A stretch of 64,000 nucleotides of DNA from UBA1181 sp963626555. GTDB lineage: Bacteria; Bacteroidota; Bacteroidia; Bacteroidales; Paludibacteraceae. Location of the stretch: NCBI GenBank assembly GCA_963626555.1, contig CAVFXQ010000007.1:1-64000 (forward strand). Direction: 5' to 3'. Position numbers and translations under genes: made by a program. Positions 44,340 to 54,165 of the stretch are shown here, piece after piece (the stretch's first letter is position 1; the number at the start of each line of letters is the position of its first letter). Below the pieces are notes generated by a model. The model worked only from the letters and a program-made list of their open reading frames with translations, ran no database searches and was not told where the DNA came from.

Positions 44340-47300
44340 CTATCGACGAATCAAAGTGAAGTGTCCAACGTACTCCTTATCTATCTCTTCGATAGTAATT
44401 TGATACCAATAGTCAGTTGATGGCAGATTTTTACCTTGATAAGTTCCATCCCAACCATCACTATCAGCTCCTAAATATTGTTTCAATACTTTTCCGTAAC
44501 GATCATAGATGGTTACCACCGCATTCGGATAAACATCAGCTATTGATGGTATCACCCACTTATCGTCTACACCATCACCGTTTGGAGTGAAATGATCTGG
44601 TACAGAGATTGAAGGTGCTTCCAACAAGAAATTCATTGAGGTCATACATCCCTTTGAGTCATAAACATAGACCACATGCTTAGCGAATGCTAAATTCTTC
44701 TTCACATCTTGGTCGTCTGCCACTCTCGCATCTACCGCATAAGTATATGGTGCCGTTCCATATCCTGGCTCTAAGATGATTTGGCGATCACGCAATCCAA
44801 TAGAATCAATGCTCGTTATCACAGGGTTTGTGAATACGGTTACGGTAAACGTGTCTTTTGCAGAACACAAACCTCGACTCATCTCCACGGTGTAATCAGT
44901 TGATGAAGCAGGGCTAACAGTCTCCCTTGCATTTATCATTACTCCTGCAGAGTCTGGATACCACTTGTAGTTGGTTGCCAAATAGGAAGATGCATCAATA
45001 ACGGCTTCTTTTCCTTGGCAGATTTCCGGATCACCAGTAATCGTACCCACCAATGGCTCATCTACCAACACTGGAACAATATACTCCCTCTTGTTATCAC
45101 AAATTGAGTTGTAGGCGATAACAGTATAGTTGTACTTAGACTGATGGTCAGCACCTGTTCCACTGTATATAGGACGAACACGGAGCGTCTCTGAGTTCTT
45201 TCCTTCCACGATGGTCGAATCATCTGCCCATGAGACCGTCGTTCCTTCTGGTTGTATTCCCGTAACAGTCAAGGTTGTCTCATCTCCAGAACATACATTC
45301 GGCATATCTGGTACCGTTACGCTAATGCCAGGAATAACAATTACCTTTTCTTCAGAATCTACTTCTTTACCATTGTAAGAGAATCTTACGGTGTAGGTTG
45401 CATTGTCTGTCGGACTGACTGCAATATTCAACATATCACCCCTTTTCGTAATCTTATCATTTAAGTTTACTTCAGCACCATCACCGACCTTAGCCGTTAC
45501 ATTCAACTGAGGATTTCCGTTTGGACGTCGGAACGCACCCGTTCCCGTTGTGTCTATAACGAATACCTCTGTTGTTCCCAAACATATAGTATCTTTCAAA
45601 GTAGTCTTTAATGTCAACTCTGCATCTACATACACAATAGCAGACAACTTCGCATCGCAATAGTCTGGATCAGAAAGCTCAATTGTATAATTATGGTCTG
45701 CCGTAACATCGGTCAAAACGTATGGGTTTCCATCATAGACAACCTCACCATTTTCAATCCACTTCTGACTCTTCACAGCGTATGATGTCGGAACCGTGTA
45801 TGAAATAGTCATCGTTCCCGTAGCATGACGATCAACTATAAATGGCTCGCTTTGAATAGATGCTTGAATGTATGGCTTAACGGTCAACGTGTTGGTTATG
45901 CCTTCTGCACGACAACCTCGGTTCTTGATAGTAAACGAGTAGACACCACTATCAGACTTCTTTGTATTCTTAATCTCCATTTTACTGCCAACCTGACCAC
46001 TCACTGCTCGTCCATCTCGATACCAATCAATCGTTGGAGTTTCTAATGGCTTCAAAGTATAACTAAACTCTGACGTGAATGGAACGCCTTCGCATATTTC
46101 AATTGGCTCTGTTGAGACAGGAGTAGCAGAGATAGGTACAACATGCACTGTTAAATCAGTTGTTGCCTTACATTCGTTTGTCCATTCAATCGTGTAGACA
46201 TCATCTGCATAGGTTGAATAAGACTCTGTTGTGATAGAAGATACACCAGAAGCAATCTTCGTTCCATTCTTATACCAAACGTAGTCCTGATCTCCCTCAT
46301 ATCTCACACTAATCGTTATTGGGTTACCACAACTATAGATCTCATGCTCTGTATCATTATTCTCAAAACCACCAGGTGCCTCCTCATTGTCCTCCTCCTC
46401 AAATGTCATATTTCCCGTTACGATACCATCTCCAACAGTAACAACGTGCGCTTCAGCTGCCGTTACTTCTTTCGTACAAGCACCCGCTTTTGCAACAACT
46501 GTAAATGAGTAGGTCGTTCCAGTCTTTTGGGAGAGTTTTTGCGTCTTTAAAACATTTGACGTCGTCGAGCCATCTGCCACGCTGGCTGCATCGCCTCCCC
46601 ATTGGTAGGTAATCATCGCAGTACCAGGATCTGTACTTGTCGCAGATACTTCTAACTCGACAGATGTGCCTGGACATGTCGTTGGAGTTCCCGAAATGAC
46701 AGGCGTAGTCAAATCATTTACAGTTACGTCAATCTGAACTTTCTCTCCCTGACACACAAGGTCTGATACAATCGCAGATGTTGAATTAGGCACCGTCAAA
46801 TTGTATTTAGCATCTACATAGTAAGTACCTGTCGTAGATACGAGAGATGTTCTCATATCTACCCCAGAGGCATTATAGTAAGCGTACTCAAATGTTTCAT
46901 TTACATTCTTTACAGTCTTGAACTCAGAAAGGTCAACATCTTCCTCACATACAGGATCTGGTTGTGTTACGGTTACGATTGGTTTTGGTTGTACTCTAAC
47001 CAAAACTTCCTGCGCCGCACTCACCGCTCCTGTGGTCAAGTCGTGTTGAGCCACATAATATTTATAATCTGTGGTTACACCTCCTTCTATCGCAGCAGCT
47101 GCACTACCCATCGCATAGGTTGTACCTACCGACTCTGGCGTTGCGGTCGATGTATTGGATGGCTTCGTCGTTCCATACCAATAAATCTCATAATTATCCT
47201 TTGTTTTACCTGCTTGTGGATTAACATCAGCCGTCAAATCGGACATGGTCTGACCCTCACAATAGTAGTAAGAGTAAACCACTGGAGGAAGAGCATCACT

Positions 47301-50300
47301 AATTCTGACAGGAATTGTAGTTGTCTTACTTTCACAAGAAAGATTATCAGAAATCTTGATTACCTGACTTACACAGTAGGTCTCCAACTGATCGTCACCC
47401 TCAGCCACAGAAGGATTCAAGGTTGGCGCAGGACAAGCATCCAACTTCGTAGTGCAATCGCTCTTATACCACTGCAAAGTCGCTCCTGTCGTTATATCAG
47501 TTACTGCATCCTCATTCTGCTCTGTCAAGCACTTGTCAAATGTACCTGCCGCATTAGCAGACGCCTTTAAGTAAAGCACCTCTTGCGTTACAACTGGGGC
47601 AACGTATGTAACCGTTACATCTGTAGATACAGGATCTCCCACACAAGTTTCCCCAGTTGAAGTTATCTCGTAAACCTGATGAACACGATAATTATAAGTT
47701 GTGGTTGCAGAGACATCAATGATTGGCGTTACAGGAGCAGCAACTTCACTGTATGTGCCACCATCAGTCGACATTTCCCAAACCAATGCACTTGCATAGT
47801 AACTATTATCTTCATCGCGAACATAGTTAGCTTTCAACGCTGTTGAAGTGTTCTTCGAGCTACAATATTCCAAAACATTGGCTGCATCGAGTTCCGGCTC
47901 TTTCACACCGAAAACAGTTACATTGACTGGCACATGCGAACTCTCCGCTCCATCCGTAGATTTCTGCGATACATAGTAAGTTGTCTTACCTACTGATGTA
48001 ACATCTGGTGTCGGCGCAGTTGACAAAATTGTCGTATTGTCTGTGTCATACCAAACAAGCGAGAACTTACCCGTTGAAGCAGGATCATTCACCTTTGCAG
48101 ACAAAGGCTCAACGTTTGTAGAGTTCAAACAATAGTAAACTGGAGTTACTGGAGTTGGCGTTGGCGTCAAGTAGATAACCACAGTAATTTCCACCATATC
48201 ACTCGTACACCCATCTTTGTTTGTACGACTTACATAGTATGTATACGTTTGATCTTCCGTTACTGCATCCGAAGGGTATGGTGGCACTGGAACTCCCGTC
48301 AAAGGATTTTTGTCCGCATCATACCAATTCAATGTGTAGTCTGCATCTACATCAACCACCTTGCTATCTTTCGTAAGGATGTCTTCGAATGCACCTCCAA
48401 CTGCATCCGATTTCAAATAAGATACGAAAAACGTTCCTGTCGGCTTGCTTGCTGTTGCTTTTACATAGATATCATCATATTTATAGGTGTTGTCGCAATA
48501 ACCAGAGGCAGAAGCTACAACTACCAACTCACCAAGACTGCCTGTTCCATCTGCCTCGCTGAACTCCGTGCTGGCAACCGTCGTTCCGCCCAAAGTCCAT
48601 ACCAACGTTGCAGATGCAGGCGTAATTCCGCTTGTCGTTACCGTTGTCTTACCACAGATCATCGTTGAGTCTAACGTCAAACGAACAGAATCCTTCACGA
48701 CAAACGGACGCTCATAAACCTGACTCACACATCCATTATCGTTGGTCACCGTATACCACACTGTGTAGGATCCTGGCTCCAATTCTGCCAATACGTTTGT
48801 AGACTCTTCCGAGGCATCCGCTTTCGACCACCATTTTACGGTGTATCCCAATGCCGACTCTGGATAGGTTACTGTGGCATCATGCACACAGAAATCCTCA
48901 ATGGTCGCTAAGTCCTCTTCTGGGGTCTCCCACACTGTAACGGTGAGGGTGGCAACTTCACTCTCGCAACCAGTTTCAGGATCCGTAACGGTGTAGTAGA
49001 ACTCGTATGAAGTGGCTTGGTATTTCAATGTCGTCAAGTCTGGCTCCGTAGAAACTTTCGTCTTATTCGCATCCGAGTACCATTTAACGGTGTAGCCATC
49101 AAAGTCTGCACCTGCCAACGCATCGGTCAACGCTGTCTTTTGTGAAGCAGGCGCTGACTCACAGAATTTGATTTCATCAATTGCTGGAGCAATCGGCAAC
49201 TTATTATAAATAATGTTGATAGAATCATAAATGAAACACGTTGCCGAAGTTGGATTCGCATTATCACGCACCATTGCGTAATACTTCACTGTTTTACCCT
49301 CCAATGCTGTTTCCCAAGCAATCTCTGGATCTAAGACAGAATTGGTTGCTTTCTCATCTTTTTGCAACGCCGTTCCCGCAAGACTCTCTTTATACCAAAG
49401 AATGTCAAACTTTGCAGAAGCATCAGCCTCTTTCTTGACATTTTTCACTGTCAAGGAAACTGCAGGCGACTCTTTACACAACTTGATAAACTTTACATTG
49501 TCTTCATCTACCTCTATATCTGCACCATTATTCTCTTCAATTGTAATTTTATTACCATCAGGCATGCTACATGGAGGACAACCATAACGAGCAGAAAGCA
49601 TAATACGTCCACAATCGTAGTCGGTCAACTTTCCGAAGTTGATATTGGTGATGCACACCTCATCTCCTCCGTTACCTTGCCCCAACTCTAATGAGTTTGC
49701 CAACGAACCAATGGCATAGATACCAAACTTTTCAGTATCTTGTATCTCCGTTACATACAGTGGGGAATTAGTCTTTCTCGCTGACGGCTTATACTTATAT
49801 ACTTTAGCATTATCAGAATTAGTTGCTATCACTCCTAAAATGTATTTCACACCTCTGGTTGAACTACCCTCTACTTTGCAACCTACCTTAACAGTACATT
49901 TCTTTGCATTCGCATCAATATCAAAGGTTTGCTCCACTCCAGTGAAATAGGTAGCACCAATCACATATTCTCCATTGGTGTTCTTGGCTGCCTTGTAAAT
50001 CACAGGTTGCAATGTTACTGTTCCAGTTCCATTGTGGGTTGCGCAATAAACATCAAACGATTTCAAATCTGAGGTGGCATACATATCAAGAATAATCGTC
50101 TCTTTCTGATAACTTCCAGCCGACATATCAGAAACAGCCACATCTTTAAATAAGTAAGTATCAAATGAAGTGATATCCTCCAACCAAACGGTGTAGGTAG
50201 TATCTTTTGACTCTAATGCAGCATTATCGTGGATCTCGCTGGCAGCAATCTGATCGCCTGTAACGCAGAACTCGATCTTGCCACCCGCACCCTTTGCCGT

Positions 50301-52151
50301 AATCACGATGTTCTTGCCATCGTAGGTCAACGTATCTTTAGAAGTCTCCGTTGCGAAAGCAGCAAACTTGGCAGTCTGCGTAGACTTGTAGAATTTATCA
50401 TTGACAGTTGCCTCGTAGCAGATAACATCCGTGCCACTGGTCTCCAACTTGCCAGCCACACAATTCATATCGGTGATGATGGTGTCGATCGGCATATCCA
50501 TATCAGTAACCACACACTCTGTCTCTACTGGCTCACACGCATCACATGGAATATTTCCACCGATATACTCAATTATCACCTTGTAGGTTCCTGGCTCGGT
50601 AACGTTAATCGTTGCGCTGTTATAAGGGTCAGCCAATCTTTCTGTCAATGAAGAGTTCTTCGTAGTGGTATTGAGCAACTTTCCATCCAAATACCAAGAA
50701 ACGTAGTAACGCTCCTCCTTACCCTTCGGAATAACATAACCACAATCTAATTCAATCTCCTCACCTGGACATTTCGTCTGATTAACCATAAAAACCGTCG
50801 GACACGCATCCTGAATATCACAAGGAATTGTTTCCAACTTCGTAAGACAATTATACTTAGTTACAGTTGCATCGCCTGTTCCCGCCTGTCCATTATTATT
50901 AAGTCCCCAAACATAATACTCATCTTTATCATTCACCATAAAATCAAAGTTATCACCACGAGAAATGCTAACTGCGTCTGTAACCAATTCACCCGGCTCA
51001 TTTTTTTCATCACAATATTTTGCGAGAACAGGTTTCACACCATCACCACTTTTATAGGTTTTTATCGTAGTTTCATCAGTTGGAGCAACACCACCATTTT
51101 TATCATTGCACCCCCAATATACCAAATATCCTTCTTTTGTGATTGCAGCACCATGTCCACGACCTCCGATAACCTCTTTTACATCTGTAAGATATTCCTC
51201 TCCAGAAATTTCTTCACCATACTGACCCGAACAAACTTTCATAGCCAAATAATGCGTCAAACCAACTTGAGAATTTCCAGTGGAGCCTCCCCAGCCACCA
51301 TTACCCCAAGACCATACATATCCATTGCCAGTAACAGCAAATCCTGCCACGTCAGCAGCAGCAGACATACGAATGTCTGTCAAAGGCTCTTCTGTTTCCG
51401 CATTCAAAACTGGCACTGCGTATGTAACCGTTTTATCACTATTAAAACCACCATTCCATGGTCCCACTCCATATAGTTTTCCATCCGCAGTTCTAATCAA
51501 ACAGTTATCATCACCACCAGAAATATGCGTCACATTCGTCAGATCATTACCAGCCTCATCTTTTATATACACGGGATAACCAGTCTGCGCCTTTGTTGAA
51601 GCAGTCCAAGTACCACGACCCCAACCAACGACACGACCATCCTCCATAATGGCAAAACCTGAGTTGGTAGAAGCAGCTATGTAAGTTACACCTCCCAAGT
51701 AGTCTCCGCCAGACGTTCCGTCCAAATTATAACCGGGAGTCTCACCTTTCACCACCGGCGTAGGATACTTTACCACATTCCCTTCCGTCGGACTACAAAC
51801 CTTTGATTGGTTATCACCCCAGGCATAAACAATCTTAGTACAAGACAAAGCAAGGTTGAACGCACCAGAACCTGCAGTTACCATGTTAAAGGTTAGCTTG
51901 TCCGTTTTCACACGACTCGGTGTGTAAACATAATCTTTAGTTGCATTTGCCCCAGTTTTCCCGTCATCAGGATCAATTCCCAAAAGTCCACTTAACTGTC
52001 CCGAGTTATTCACACCCCAAGAATACAAATAACCCTGGGAGCAAATGATAACGCCATGGTCGTTACCTCCAGTGATGGTTTTACTCTGGCCGCAGACCTC
52101 CGCCACCACTCCCAGCAGCAGAAGCAACGATGTATATAAATATCTTTTCAT
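44340..52151 (-). CDS. Giant secreted protein: RCC1-like propeller, Ig-like modules, T9SS type B tail
   Basis: 2603 aa from the ATG at 52151 (MKRYLYTSLLLLLG signal, about 1-22). Residues 20-440 hold seven RCC1-like blades, each marked by a YxWG-type motif (LYSWGVNNSGQ, VYAWGDNQS, VVGWGRGTW, LYGVGPWNG, VWSWGNGGW, LVYWGCNDK, YYVWGLNNNGQ). A long series of Ig-like/PKD-like modules follows, many with VKWWS or LVWYD strands and acidic linkers. The last 85 residues are a gliding-motility-type (CHU_C) tail: PDHFTPNGDGVDDKWVI, VTIYDRYGKVL, GWDGTYQGK. This routes the protein through the T9SS to the cell surface. The ligand of the propeller is unknown. It has its own promoter and terminator. Confidence 0.88.
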   Translation of the reverse strand: MKRYLYTSLLLLLGVVAEVCGQSKTITGGNDHGVIICSQGYLYSWGVNNSGQLSGLLGIDPDDGKTGANATKDYVYTPSRVKTDKLTFNMVTAGSGAFNLALSCTKIVYAWGDNQSKVCSPTEGNVVKYPTPVVKGETPGYNLDGTSGGDYLGGVTYIAASTNSGFAIMEDGRVVGWGRGTWTASTKAQTGYPVYIKDEAGNDLTNVTHISGGDDNCLIRTADGKLYGVGPWNGGFNSDKTVTYAVPVLNAETEEPLTDIRMSAAADVAGFAVTGNGYVWSWGNGGWGGSTGNSQVGLTHYLAMKVCSGQYGEEISGEEYLTDVKEVIGGRGHGAAITKEGYLVYWGCNDKNGGVAPTDETTIKTYKSGDGVKPVLAKYCDEKNEPGELVTDAVSISRGDNFDFMVNDKDEYYVWGLNNNGQAGTGDATVTKYNCLTKLETIPCDIQDACPTVFMVNQTKCPGEEIELDCGYVIPKGKEERYYVSWYLDGKLLNTTTKNSSLTERLADPYNSATINVTEPGTYKVIIEYIGGNIPCDACEPVETECVVTDMDMPIDTIITDMNCVAGKLETSGTDVICYEATVNDKFYKSTQTAKFAAFATETSKDTLTYDGKNIVITAKGAGGKIEFCVTGDQIAASEIHDNAALESKDTTYTVWLEDITSFDTYLFKDVAVSDMSAGSYQKETIILDMYATSDLKSFDVYCATHNGTGTVTLQPVIYKAAKNTNGEYVIGATYFTGVEQTFDIDANAKKCTVKVGCKVEGSSTRGVKYILGVIATNSDNAKVYKYKPSARKTNSPLYVTEIQDTEKFGIYAIGSLANSLELGQGNGGDEVCITNINFGKLTDYDCGRIMLSARYGCPPCSMPDGNKITIEENNGADIEVDEDNVKFIKLCKESPAVSLTVKNVKKEADASAKFDILWYKESLAGTALQKDEKATNSVLDPEIAWETALEGKTVKYYAMVRDNANPTSATCFIYDSINIIYNKLPIAPAIDEIKFCESAPASQKTALTDALAGADFDGYTVKWYSDANKTKVSTEPDLTTLKYQATSYEFYYTVTDPETGCESEVATLTVTVWETPEEDLATIEDFCVHDATVTYPESALGYTVKWWSKADASEESTNVLAELEPGSYTVWYTVTNDNGCVSQVYERPFVVKDSVRLTLDSTMICGKTTVTTSGITPASATLVWTLGGTTVASTEFSEADGTGSLGELVVVASASGYCDNTYKYDDIYVKATASKPTGTFFVSYLKSDAVGGAFEDILTKDSKVVDVDADYTLNWYDADKNPLTGVPVPPYPSDAVTEDQTYTYYVSRTNKDGCTSDMVEITVVIYLTPTPTPVTPVYYCLNSTNVEPLSAKVNDPASTGKFSLVWYDTDNTTILSTAPTPDVTSVGKTTYYVSQKSTDGAESSHVPVNVTVFGVKEPELDAANVLEYCSSKNTSTALKANYVRDEDNSYYASALVWEMSTDGGTYSEVAAPVTPIIDVSATTTYNYRVHQVYEITSTGETCVGDPVSTDVTVTYVAPVVTQEVLYLKASANAAGTFDKCLTEQNEDAVTDITTGATLQWYKSDCTTKLDACPAPTLNPSVAEGDDQLETYCVSQVIKISDNLSCESKTTTIPVRISDALPPVVYSYYYCEGQTMSDLTADVNPQAGKTKDNYEIYWYGTTKPSNTSTATPESVGTTYAMGSAAAAIEGGVTTDYKYYVAQHDLTTGAVSAAQEVLVRVQPKPIVTVTQPDPVCEEDVDLSEFKTVKNVNETFEYAYYNASGVDMRTSLVSTTGTYYVDAKYNLTVPNSTSAIVSDLVCQGEKVQIDVTVNDLTTPVISGTPTTCPGTSVELEVSATSTDPGTAMITYQWGGDAASVADGSTTSNVLKTQKLSQKTGTTYSFTVVAKAGACTKEVTAAEAHVVTVGDGIVTGNMTFEEEDNEEAPGGFENNDTEHEIYSCGNPITISVRYEGDQDYVWYKNGTKIASGVSSITTESYSTYADDVYTIEWTNECKATTDLTVHVVPISATPVSTEPIEICEGVPFTSEFSYTLKPLETPTIDWYRDGRAVSGQVGSKMEIKNTKKSDSGVYSFTIKNRGCRAEGITNTLTVKPYIQASIQSEPFIVDRHATGTMTISYTVPTSYAVKSQKWIENGEVVYDGNPYVLTDVTADHNYTIELSDPDYCDAKLSAIVYVDAELTLKTTLKDTICLGTTEVFVIDTTGTGAFRRPNGNPQLNVTAKVGDGAEVNLNDKITKRGDMLNIAVSPTDNATYTVRFSYNGKEVDSEEKVIVIPGISVTVPDMPNVCSGDETTLTVTGIQPEGTTVSWADDSTIVEGKNSETLRVRPIYSGTGADHQSKYNYTVIAYNSICDNKREYIVPVLVDEPLVGTITGDPEICQGKEAVIDASSYLATNYKWYPDSAGVMINARETVSPASSTDYTVEMSRGLCSAKDTFTVTVFTNPVITSIDSIGLRDRQIILEPGYGTAPYTYAVDARVADDQDVKKNLAFAKHVVYVYDSKGCMTSMNFLLEAPSISVPDHFTPNGDGVDDKWVIPSIADVYPNAVVTIYDRYGKVLKQYLGADSDGWDGTYQGKNLPSTDYWYQITIEEIDKEYVGHFTLIRR

Positions 52152-52261
52152 ATTCACACTACATTTACCCAATTATTATACTATACCTATATCTAAATAC
52201 TTTATTTCAAATCTTCGCTCTCATCAGCACTTCCCGAAGAAGTACAAGCATAGAAAACAAG

Positions 52262-52293
52262 CAAATATAAATCGGATATGGGGGAAAAACAAA
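52262..52293 (-). promoter_or_regulatory. Promoter of the RCC1-like giant gene
   Basis: Minus-strand -7 box TATATTTG (52262-52269) and -33 TTTG (52290-52293) are separated by 20 bp, a textbook Bacteroidota primary promoter. The leader to the ATG is roughly 105 nt. Confidence 0.75.
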
Positions 52294-52363
52294 AAAATGT
52301 TAAAGAGAATTTAGCGATTAGAACTGAGAATTTAGAAATGAGAACCAAGTTTGGAAGATTATG

Positions 52364-52371
52364 TATATTTG
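52364..52371 (+). promoter_or_regulatory. -7 box of the toxin-antitoxin remnant
   Basis: TATATTTG on the plus strand matches TAnnTTTG and lies 55 bp before the ATG at 52427. The region upstream (52305-52335) carries two copies of GAGAATTTAG 21 bp apart. The rest of the 275-bp gap between 52151 and 52427 holds only the divergent promoter. Confidence 0.5.
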
Positions 52372-52426
52372 TAGGGATTACCTGTTCGGGGTGAAAATTG
52401 ATTGTTAAACATTAAAAAGTAAAACT

Positions 52427-52606
52427 ATGAGTAAGAAAAAAGTAAGGACTCCAGAAGAGGAGGCAGAGAGAGACAGAAAGTGGTATGCTCATATGAGAGA
52501 GTTGAAGGCGCAAGGAAAACTCAGCAAAGTTGGGGAATGGTTGCTCTCAGAAGAGGGACAAGAAGGACTTTGGGAGATTGCTGATATGAAAGCGATAATG
52601 AAATGA
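52427..52606 (+). CDS. Small charged protein, probable antitoxin
   Basis: 59 aa. It begins MSKKKVRTPEEEAERDRK and contains LKAQGKLSKVGEWLLSEEG, and is strongly charged and helical. It is not a family I can name. Its TGA overlaps the ATG of the next frame as ATGA, and that frame is a PIN-domain fragment. This arrangement is typical of VapBC-type toxin-antitoxin pairs with the antitoxin first. An in-frame upstream promoter box supports expression. The role is inferred from position. Confidence 0.65.
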   Translation: MSKKKVRTPEEEAERDRKWYAHMRELKAQGKLSKVGEWLLSEEGQEGLWEIADMKAIMK

Positions 52607-52797
52607 GAAGAGCATACTTAGATACGAACATTCTTGTTTACATGGGTACTAATGACAGAGATAGTCTTTCAGAAGAAGTGTTTAGGCTCGTATATGGATG
52701 CGAAACTCTTCTTTACACAAGCACGGAATGCGTAAAAGAGTTAATCAGTACAATGAGCGATAAAGTCTCGTTTTGCTTTTGTTCTTCTCCCAATTAA
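52603..52797 (+). pseudogene. Truncated PIN-domain (VapC-like) toxin
   Basis: 64 aa against about 130 for a complete VapC. The start RAYLDTNILVYM carries the first catalytic Asp (D7), and TECVKELIS carries the second acidic residue (E46). After residue 51 the sequence (SDKVSFCFCSSPN) no longer looks like a PIN domain and stops at 52797. The two C-terminal acidic residues needed for RNase activity are absent. The stop is 5 bp before the terminator of the convergent DUF1015 gene, so the 3' half was probably lost by deletion. It is probably inactive as a nuclease. Confidence 0.75.
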
Positions 52798-52801
52798 AAA
52801 A

Positions 52802-52830
52802 ATGGCGAAACTCTCATAGAGTATCGCCAT
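52802..52830 (-). terminator. Rho-independent terminator after the DUF1015 gene
   Basis: ATGGCGA and TCGCCAT form a 7-bp stem extended by ACTC/GAGT pairs around a small loop. On the minus strand a T run follows. It lies 21 bp past the DUF1015 stop. Confidence 0.85.
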
Positions 52831-52850
52831 CCTATACCAACATTATGAAC

Positions 52851-54098
52851 TTATGAAAGTTTATGAATAATCAAACCTGAACGAAGTTTAGGTTCAAACC
52901 AAGTGGCTTTAGGTGGCATTATATTACCGCTGTCCGCAATGTCCATGATCTGTTTCATAGAAACAGGATAAAGGGCCAAAGCCACCCGCATCTCACCATT
53001 GTCTACACGACGTTTCAACTCTTTCAACCCTCTCAATCCGCCGACAAAGTCAATTCTCTTATCTGAACGTAAATCCTTAATCCCTAAGATTTCATCCAAA
53101 ATCAAACGACTTGAAATATCAACATCCAAAACCCCAATCGGATCCTGATCATTGAAAGTTCCTTTCTTTGCCTTCAAACTATACCAGTTCTTGTCCAAGT
53201 AAAGCGAGAACTCATGCAATTCCTGTGGCTTATATTCTGCTTCTCCCTTCTTCTCCACATTGAAATTCTTTGAAAGAGCTTTCAAGAATTCCTCTCCACT
53301 CATACCGTTCAAATCTTTTATCACACGATTGTAATCCAAGATTGTCAACTGACTGGCAGGGAAAGCTACCGCCATAAAGTAATTATACTCCTCGTCTCCC
53401 TTATGATTCGGATTCTGCTTGCGCTTCTCATCACCTACCAACGCAGCTGCTGCTGAACGATGATGTCCATCGGCAATATACAAAGCCTTCATTTTACCGA
53501 ATTGCTCTGTTACCGTTGCAATATCATTATCATCATCAATCAACCAAAATTTATGTCCGAAGCCATCAATTGGTGCAATGAAATCATATTCTGGAGTCTT
53601 TTCTGTGTATCTCTTTACCAAAACATCCAAAACAGCATTATCCGGATATGCGAAGAATACAGGTTCAATGTTCGCATTGTTCACACGAACGTGCTTCATA
53701 CGATCCTCTTCCTTGTCTCTTCGCGTCAATTCATGCTTTTTAATGACACCCGTCATATAATCATTGACATACGCACCTATCACCAAACCGTACTGGGTCT
53801 TTCCATTCATTGTCTGGGCATAGATGTAATACATCTCTTTGTCATCTTGAACCAACCAACCTTTGTCCTGGAATTTCTGGAAATTCTCGGCAGCCTTCTC
53901 ATAAACACGGGGATCATACTCACTCGTTCCTTCTGGGAAATCAATCTCTGGCTTGATTATGTGGTAAAGAGACATTTCGTTGTCTCCTGCCTCTTCACGA
54001 GCCTCCTCAGAATTCAACACATCATACGGACGACTTTCGATTTTCTCTACCAAATCTTTTGGAGGACGAATACCTTTAAATGGTTTAACAATTGCCAT
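52851..54098 (-). CDS. DUF1015 family protein
   Basis: 415 aa. The family hallmarks are the N-terminal FKGIRPPKDLVEKIESRPYD, then NEMSLYHIIKPEIDF, and the central LYIADGHHRSAAA, a DGHHR motif shared with the ParB/sulfiredoxin-like fold. The C-terminal part contains FVGGLRGLKELKRRVDNGE. The family is widespread and uncharacterised; the motif recalls the SerK kinases, so a nucleotide- or phosphate-handling role is possible. In many Bacteroidota it lies by serA/serC, as I recall, but here it follows gyrB by 67 bp. Confidence 0.85.
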   Translation of the reverse strand: MAIVKPFKGIRPPKDLVEKIESRPYDVLNSEEAREEAGDNEMSLYHIIKPEIDFPEGTSEYDPRVYEKAAENFQKFQDKGWLVQDDKEMYYIYAQTMNGKTQYGLVIGAYVNDYMTGVIKKHELTRRDKEEDRMKHVRVNNANIEPVFFAYPDNAVLDVLVKRYTEKTPEYDFIAPIDGFGHKFWLIDDDNDIATVTEQFGKMKALYIADGHHRSAAAALVGDEKRKQNPNHKGDEEYNYFMAVAFPASQLTILDYNRVIKDLNGMSGEEFLKALSKNFNVEKKGEAEYKPQELHEFSLYLDKNWYSLKAKKGTFNDQDPIGVLDVDISSRLILDEILGIKDLRSDKRIDFVGGLRGLKELKRRVDNGEMRVALALYPVSMKQIMDIADSGNIMPPKATWFEPKLRSGLIIHKLS

Positions 54099-54165
54099 AT
54101 CTTCGCAATTTATATTTATTTCTGTATTAGAAGTTTACTAATTTAACTAATCGTTCTTTCACACA

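Noticed and set aside
46962..47570. 202-aa open frame antisense to the RCC1-like giant gene
   Set aside because: It lies fully inside a long coding region on the other strand, has a Cys/Trp/Arg-rich composition and no recognisable motif or promoter.
52305..52335. GAGAATTTAG direct pair before the toxin-antitoxin remnant as an attachment or insertion site
   Set aside because: Only ten bases, AT-rich, with no target-site duplication or integrase nearby.
53460..54146. 228-aa plus-strand frame opposite the DUF1015 gene
   Set aside because: It mirrors a conserved family on the minus strand and reads as low-complexity Ile/Phe/His.
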